Assembly (NCBI GenBank): GCA_934747385.1 | Contig: CAKVGK010000003.1 | Location: forward strand, 33,101-97,100 | Origin: an uncultured Clostridia bacterium | Lineage (GTDB): Bacteria > Bacillota > Clostridia > Christensenellales > UBA1242 | DNA length: 64,000 nucleotides | Reading direction: 5' to 3' | Part shown: one piece after another, positions 60,939 through 64,000 of the stretch | Layout of the letters: each line of letters starts with the position of its first letter | Numbering within the stretch: the first letter of the stretch is position 1 | Translations under genes and position numbers: made by a program | The notes under the pieces: model-generated | Told to the model about the DNA's origin: nothing | The model's input: only the letters and a program-made list of their open reading frames with translations | The model's database searches: none

Positions 60939-63748
60939 TTTAACATTTTTTTGAGGTATATGCCTGTGAAACTCTTTTTGTTTTTGGCAATTTCTTCTGG
61001 TGTGCCAACTGCAACAATATTGCCGCCGCCGTCGCCGCCTTCTGGTCCCATGTCTATGATATAGTCTGCGGTTTTGACAATGTCAAGGTTATGTTCAATA
61101 ACAACAACTGTGTTACCTTTGCCCACCAAGCGTTCCAAAATGCTGACCAATTTTTTAACGTCATATGAATGCAGTCCAGTGGTTGGCTCGTCTAAAATGT
61201 AAACTGTGTTGCCAGTGTCGCGTTTTGTAAGTTCGCTTGCAAGTTTGAGCCTTTGTGCCTCGCCACCTGAAAGAGTTGTTCCGTTTTGCCCAAGTTTAAC
61301 ATAACCTAAACCGACGTCCACAAGTGTTTGCAAAATGCGTTTGATTTGTGGAATGGCGTCAAAGAATTCATACGCTTCATCAATTGTCATTTCAAGTACG
61401 TCGTAAATGTTTTTGCCCTTGTATTTAACGTCCAAAATTTCGCGAGAATATCTTTTGCCACCGCACACTTCACAAGGGACGAACACATCCGCCATAAAAT
61501 ACATTTTCAAGCGTTTGACGCCATCACCCATGCAAGCTTCGCACCTGCCGCCTGGAATGTTAAAACTGAATTTACCTGGGTCAAAGCCCTTTTCTTTTGC
61601 TGACGGAGTGGAAGCAAACAACTCTCTAATTTTGGTGAACAGACCTGAATAGGTTGCTGGGTTGCTGCGCGGTGTTCTGCCAATTGGAGATTGGTCAATT
61701 TGAATAACTTTGTCAATATCTTCAGCGCCAAGCAGTGCTTTTAAATTCTTTTCTTGCTCACGCCTATTAAGAGTGTTAAACAAAGCCTGATAAAATATAT
61801 CGTTAACCAAAGTGGATTTTCCGCTTCCGCTGACACCTGTAACACAAGTGAAAACTCCGCGTGGAATTGCAACGTCTAAATCGTGAATGTTGTGTTCATT
61901 GCAACCGATTAAACGGATGAAGCCTTTGTCTGTTAAACGCCTTTCTTTTGGAACTTCAATTTTCATTTCGCCAGACAAAAATTTGCCTGTGATTGACCTT
62001 TCACTTGCAATAAGGTCGTCAACCGAGCCTGTTGCAACAATTTCACCGCCATGCACGCCTGCCTTGGGTCCAATATCAACCAAATAGTCGGCTTGACGAA
62101 TTGTGTCCTCGTCGTGTTCAACAACAATCAAAGTGTTGCCCAAATCACGCAAATTTTTGAGCGCATCAATCAATTTGTCGTTATCACGTTGGTGCAACCC
62201 AATGCTTGGCTCGTCCAAAATATATAGCACGCCACTTAATCCGCTGCCAATTTGAGTTGCCAGCCTAATGCGTTGGGATTCACCTCCTGAAAGTGTGCCT
62301 GCGCGACGTGACAGTGTTAAATAGGTTAAGCCAACATTGATTAAGAACGACAATCTTGCACTGATTTCATTCACAATGCTTTGTGCAATTTTTTGCTCGT
62401 TTTTGGTGAGTTTAAGAGAGGTTACAAACGCGTACAATTTTGTTATGGACATGTCGCACACGTCCGCAATTGATTTGCCGTCAATTTTTATTGATAAAGC
62501 ACTTGGATTCAAGCGTTTGCCCAAACATTCAGGGCAAGTGTCTTCGCTCATAAGTTTGTAAATTTCTTCCTTGATCCATTCGCTTTGGCTTTCTTGAAAC
62601 CTGCGCATGAGATCAGGCACAATCCCCATAAATTTTGCCCCTGGCGTGCGTAAGTATTGGTTTAAATTTTGAACTTCTTCACCTTGGCTGTCCGTTTCCC
62701 CATACATAAATGCCCTTCTGGCCTCAATTGGAATTTTATAATACGGAGTGTCCAGCGAAAAATTGTGCTCTTTCGCAAATTTTGCAAGCGCCTTTTTTGT
62801 TATGCCTGTTGCGTCAATATTAAAACCCATTATTGACAAAGCGCCTTCATTAATGGACAATCTGTCATTTTTAACAATTGCATTTTCGCCAATCTTAATA
62901 ACATAGCCAAGGCCGGCACATTTTGGGCAGGCACCTGCATGATTGTTGAAACTGAAAAGGCTTGGTTCAATATCTGGAATTGAAACGCCACAGTCAACGC
63001 AACTATATTTAACACTATAAAGTTTGCTTGTTCCGTTTGTGTCAACAACAGCCAGTCCGTCTGCCATTTGCAAGCATTTGTTGATAGACTCAGTTAAACG
63101 CGAGGTTATCCCCTCTCTTTTAACCAATCGGTCAACAACAACATAGAGATTGTGACGCTTGTTCTTTTCCAAAACAATGTTGTCGTCCAGCGAATAAACA
63201 ATTCCGTCCACCATGACACGAGCAAAACCGTCTTTTCTAAGTCCATCCAGCACTTTTTCTTGCGTGCCTTTTTGGTTGCGCACGATTGGTGCCATGATAA
63301 GCATTTTGCTGTTGTCTTCCGTTTCCAAAACTTTGTCCACAATTTGGTCAAGTGTTTGCACAGTAATCGGCTTGCCGCATTTGGGACAATAAGGTTTGCC
63401 AATGCGCGCAAAAAGCAAACGAAAATAGTCATAAATCTCAGTTATTGTGCCAACAGTGGAACGAGGATTGTTGTTTGTGCTTTTTTGGTCAATTGAAATT
63501 GCAGGGCTAAGACCATCAATACTTTCAACATCTGGTTTGTTCATTTGTCCCAAAAATTGGCGTGCGTAACTGGACAAACTTTCCATATACCTGCGTTGAC
63601 CTTCTGCAAAAATTGTGTCAAACGCCAAAGTAGATTTGCCACAACCACTAACGCCACAAAAAACAACCAATTTATTTTTTGGTATTGTTAAATCCACATT
63701 TTTAAGATTGTTTTCCTTTGCGCCTTTAATAACAATGTTTTCCAACAT
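60935..63748 (-). CDS. uvrA: Excinuclease ABC subunit A
   Basis: 937 residues. Damage-recognition ATPase of nucleotide-excision repair. Two ABC modules: Walker A GVSGCGKST near the N-terminus and GVSGSGKST at about 640, signatures LSGGESQRIRLA and LSGGEAQRLKLA, Walker B ILDEPSIGLH and ILDEPTTGLH. Zinc modules CPKCGKPI, CPECLGKRL and the CEACMGDG...CEVCGGKRY finger are complete. ATG at 63748 is preceded by GAGG at seven bases, so the in-frame codon at 63760 is not used. uvrB and uvrC are not in the window. Confidence 0.98.
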   Translation of the reverse strand: MLENIVIKGAKENNLKNVDLTIPKNKLVVFCGVSGCGKSTLAFDTIFAEGQRRYMESLSSYARQFLGQMNKPDVESIDGLSPAISIDQKSTNNNPRSTVGTITEIYDYFRLLFARIGKPYCPKCGKPITVQTLDQIVDKVLETEDNSKMLIMAPIVRNQKGTQEKVLDGLRKDGFARVMVDGIVYSLDDNIVLEKNKRHNLYVVVDRLVKREGITSRLTESINKCLQMADGLAVVDTNGTSKLYSVKYSCVDCGVSIPDIEPSLFSFNNHAGACPKCAGLGYVIKIGENAIVKNDRLSINEGALSIMGFNIDATGITKKALAKFAKEHNFSLDTPYYKIPIEARRAFMYGETDSQGEEVQNLNQYLRTPGAKFMGIVPDLMRRFQESQSEWIKEEIYKLMSEDTCPECLGKRLNPSALSIKIDGKSIADVCDMSITKLYAFVTSLKLTKNEQKIAQSIVNEISARLSFLINVGLTYLTLSRRAGTLSGGESQRIRLATQIGSGLSGVLYILDEPSIGLHQRDNDKLIDALKNLRDLGNTLIVVEHDEDTIRQADYLVDIGPKAGVHGGEIVATGSVDDLIASERSITGKFLSGEMKIEVPKERRLTDKGFIRLIGCNEHNIHDLDVAIPRGVFTCVTGVSGSGKSTLVNDIFYQALFNTLNRREQEKNLKALLGAEDIDKVIQIDQSPIGRTPRSNPATYSGLFTKIRELFASTPSAKEKGFDPGKFSFNIPGGRCEACMGDGVKRLKMYFMADVFVPCEVCGGKRYSREILDVKYKGKNIYDVLEMTIDEAYEFFDAIPQIKRILQTLVDVGLGYVKLGQNGTTLSGGEAQRLKLASELTKRDTGNTVYILDEPTTGLHSYDVKKLVSILERLVGKGNTVVVIEHNLDIVKTADYIIDMGPEGGDGGGNIVAVGTPEEIAKNKKSFTGIYLKKMLK

Positions 63749-63828
63749 ACAAAACCTCATTTAAAACAAAATATTTATATTTATTTTTGCCCAAATTCAA
63801 TTCAATATCATCATTTTGTTCATCTTCT

Positions 63829-63857
63829 ATTTTAGCATAAAACATTGCATTTTTCAA
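63829..63857 (-). promoter_or_regulatory. Promoter of uvrA
   Basis: TTGAAA (63857-63852), 17-base spacer, TAAAAT (63834-63829) on the minus strand, giving a leader of about 75 bases. No LexA-type CGAAC-N4-GTTCG box seen. Confidence 0.75.
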
Positions 63858-63954
63858 GTGGAAATAAATAACATGTTTTGAATTATTGTTGGCAAAATAA
63901 ACCAATTTATTTCGCACACGCTCATAATCAGGTGGTTTTTTATTTAACCAAAAC

Positions 63955-63987
63955 AAAAAAGGAAAGGTTATTAGCCTTTCCCTTTTT
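63955..63987. terminator. Terminator of a gene beyond the right edge
   Basis: GGAAAGG-TTATTAG-CCTTTCC with T runs on both strands. On the minus strand it would end a transcript coming from outside the window. Confidence 0.88.
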
Positions 63988-64000
63988 CTTACGTTAGAGT

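Noticed and set aside
63726..63956. 76-codon minus frame overlapping the uvrA start
   Set aside because: It begins at a TTG inside the T-tract of the upstream terminator, has no ribosome site, and contains the uvrA promoter.
1..64000. CRISPR array
   Set aside because: No regularly spaced repeat-spacer pattern; the repeats seen are tandem duplications or single palindromes.

Overview
The window reads as a chromosome segment of a low-GC, spore-forming, Gram-positive-type bacterium (Bacillota, Clostridia-like). Evidence: sigma-A promoters of TTGACA/TATAAT type with 17-base spacers, strong GGAGG ribosome sites, a secE-nusG-rplK-rplA block, the pgsA-recA neighbourhood, pnp-rpsO, FtsK/SpoIIIE, a SpoIVB-type protease and a BclA-like collagen spore-coat candidate behind a sigma-K-like promoter. 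The exact lineage cannot be fixed from the sequence alone. Large secreted or anchored proteins with MBG/YDG-like, GLUG-like and LRR_5-like modules suggest a host-associated lifestyle.

Layout. 0-6.4 kb: partial surface protein, dUTPase, a two-HEPN-like protein, then rpmG-secE-nusG-rplK-rplA. 6.5-16 kb: accessory genes (tail-fibre/LRR hybrid, VanW-G5 protein, rmuC, SipW-type signal protein, lipid-kinase-like protein, small membrane proteins), a structured intergenic segment at 9.2-9.3 kb and a 149-bp MITE-like element at 10.8 kb. 15.8-37 kb: a 2121-residue surface protein overlapping trxB, ferredoxin, recN (with a duplicated start region), recA, pgsA, a 1099-residue lipoprotein, an ABC exporter whose ATPase is fused to a YwaF-like membrane domain, and a nucleoside hydrolase. 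37.3-37.7 kb: tRNA-Leu(AAG) preceded by a tandem copy of its promoter and 5' third.

37.9-48.6 kb is the most unusual part. It is a visibly more AT-rich block of overlapping genes on the minus strand: XRE-type regulator, RelA/SpoT-like HD-TGS protein with an eroded synthetase region, HAD phosphatase fused to a HIT-like domain, pseudokinase-like protein that appears to end in a degenerate copy of the same HIT-like domain, stand-alone HIT-like protein, PLP group II decarboxylase, HD protein, radical SAM enzyme, and then tyrosyl-tRNA synthetase behind its own consensus promoter. I know of no described system with this composition. The parts suggest synthesis and turnover of a nucleotide-linked amine or amino-acid derivative, but the product is unknown.

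48.6-64 kb: MTH1-like Nudix hydrolase with a small XRE protein, FtsK/SpoIIIE, a NodB-type deacetylase lacking its first Asp motif, an unknown coiled-coil protein, pnp, rpsO, the SpoIVB-like protease, the BclA-like protein, a membrane protein and uvrA.

Several genes (1501, 13324, trxB at 23032, perhaps 54187) have no ribosome-binding site and an ATG placed 5-7 bases after a -10 box, which predicts leaderless mRNAs.
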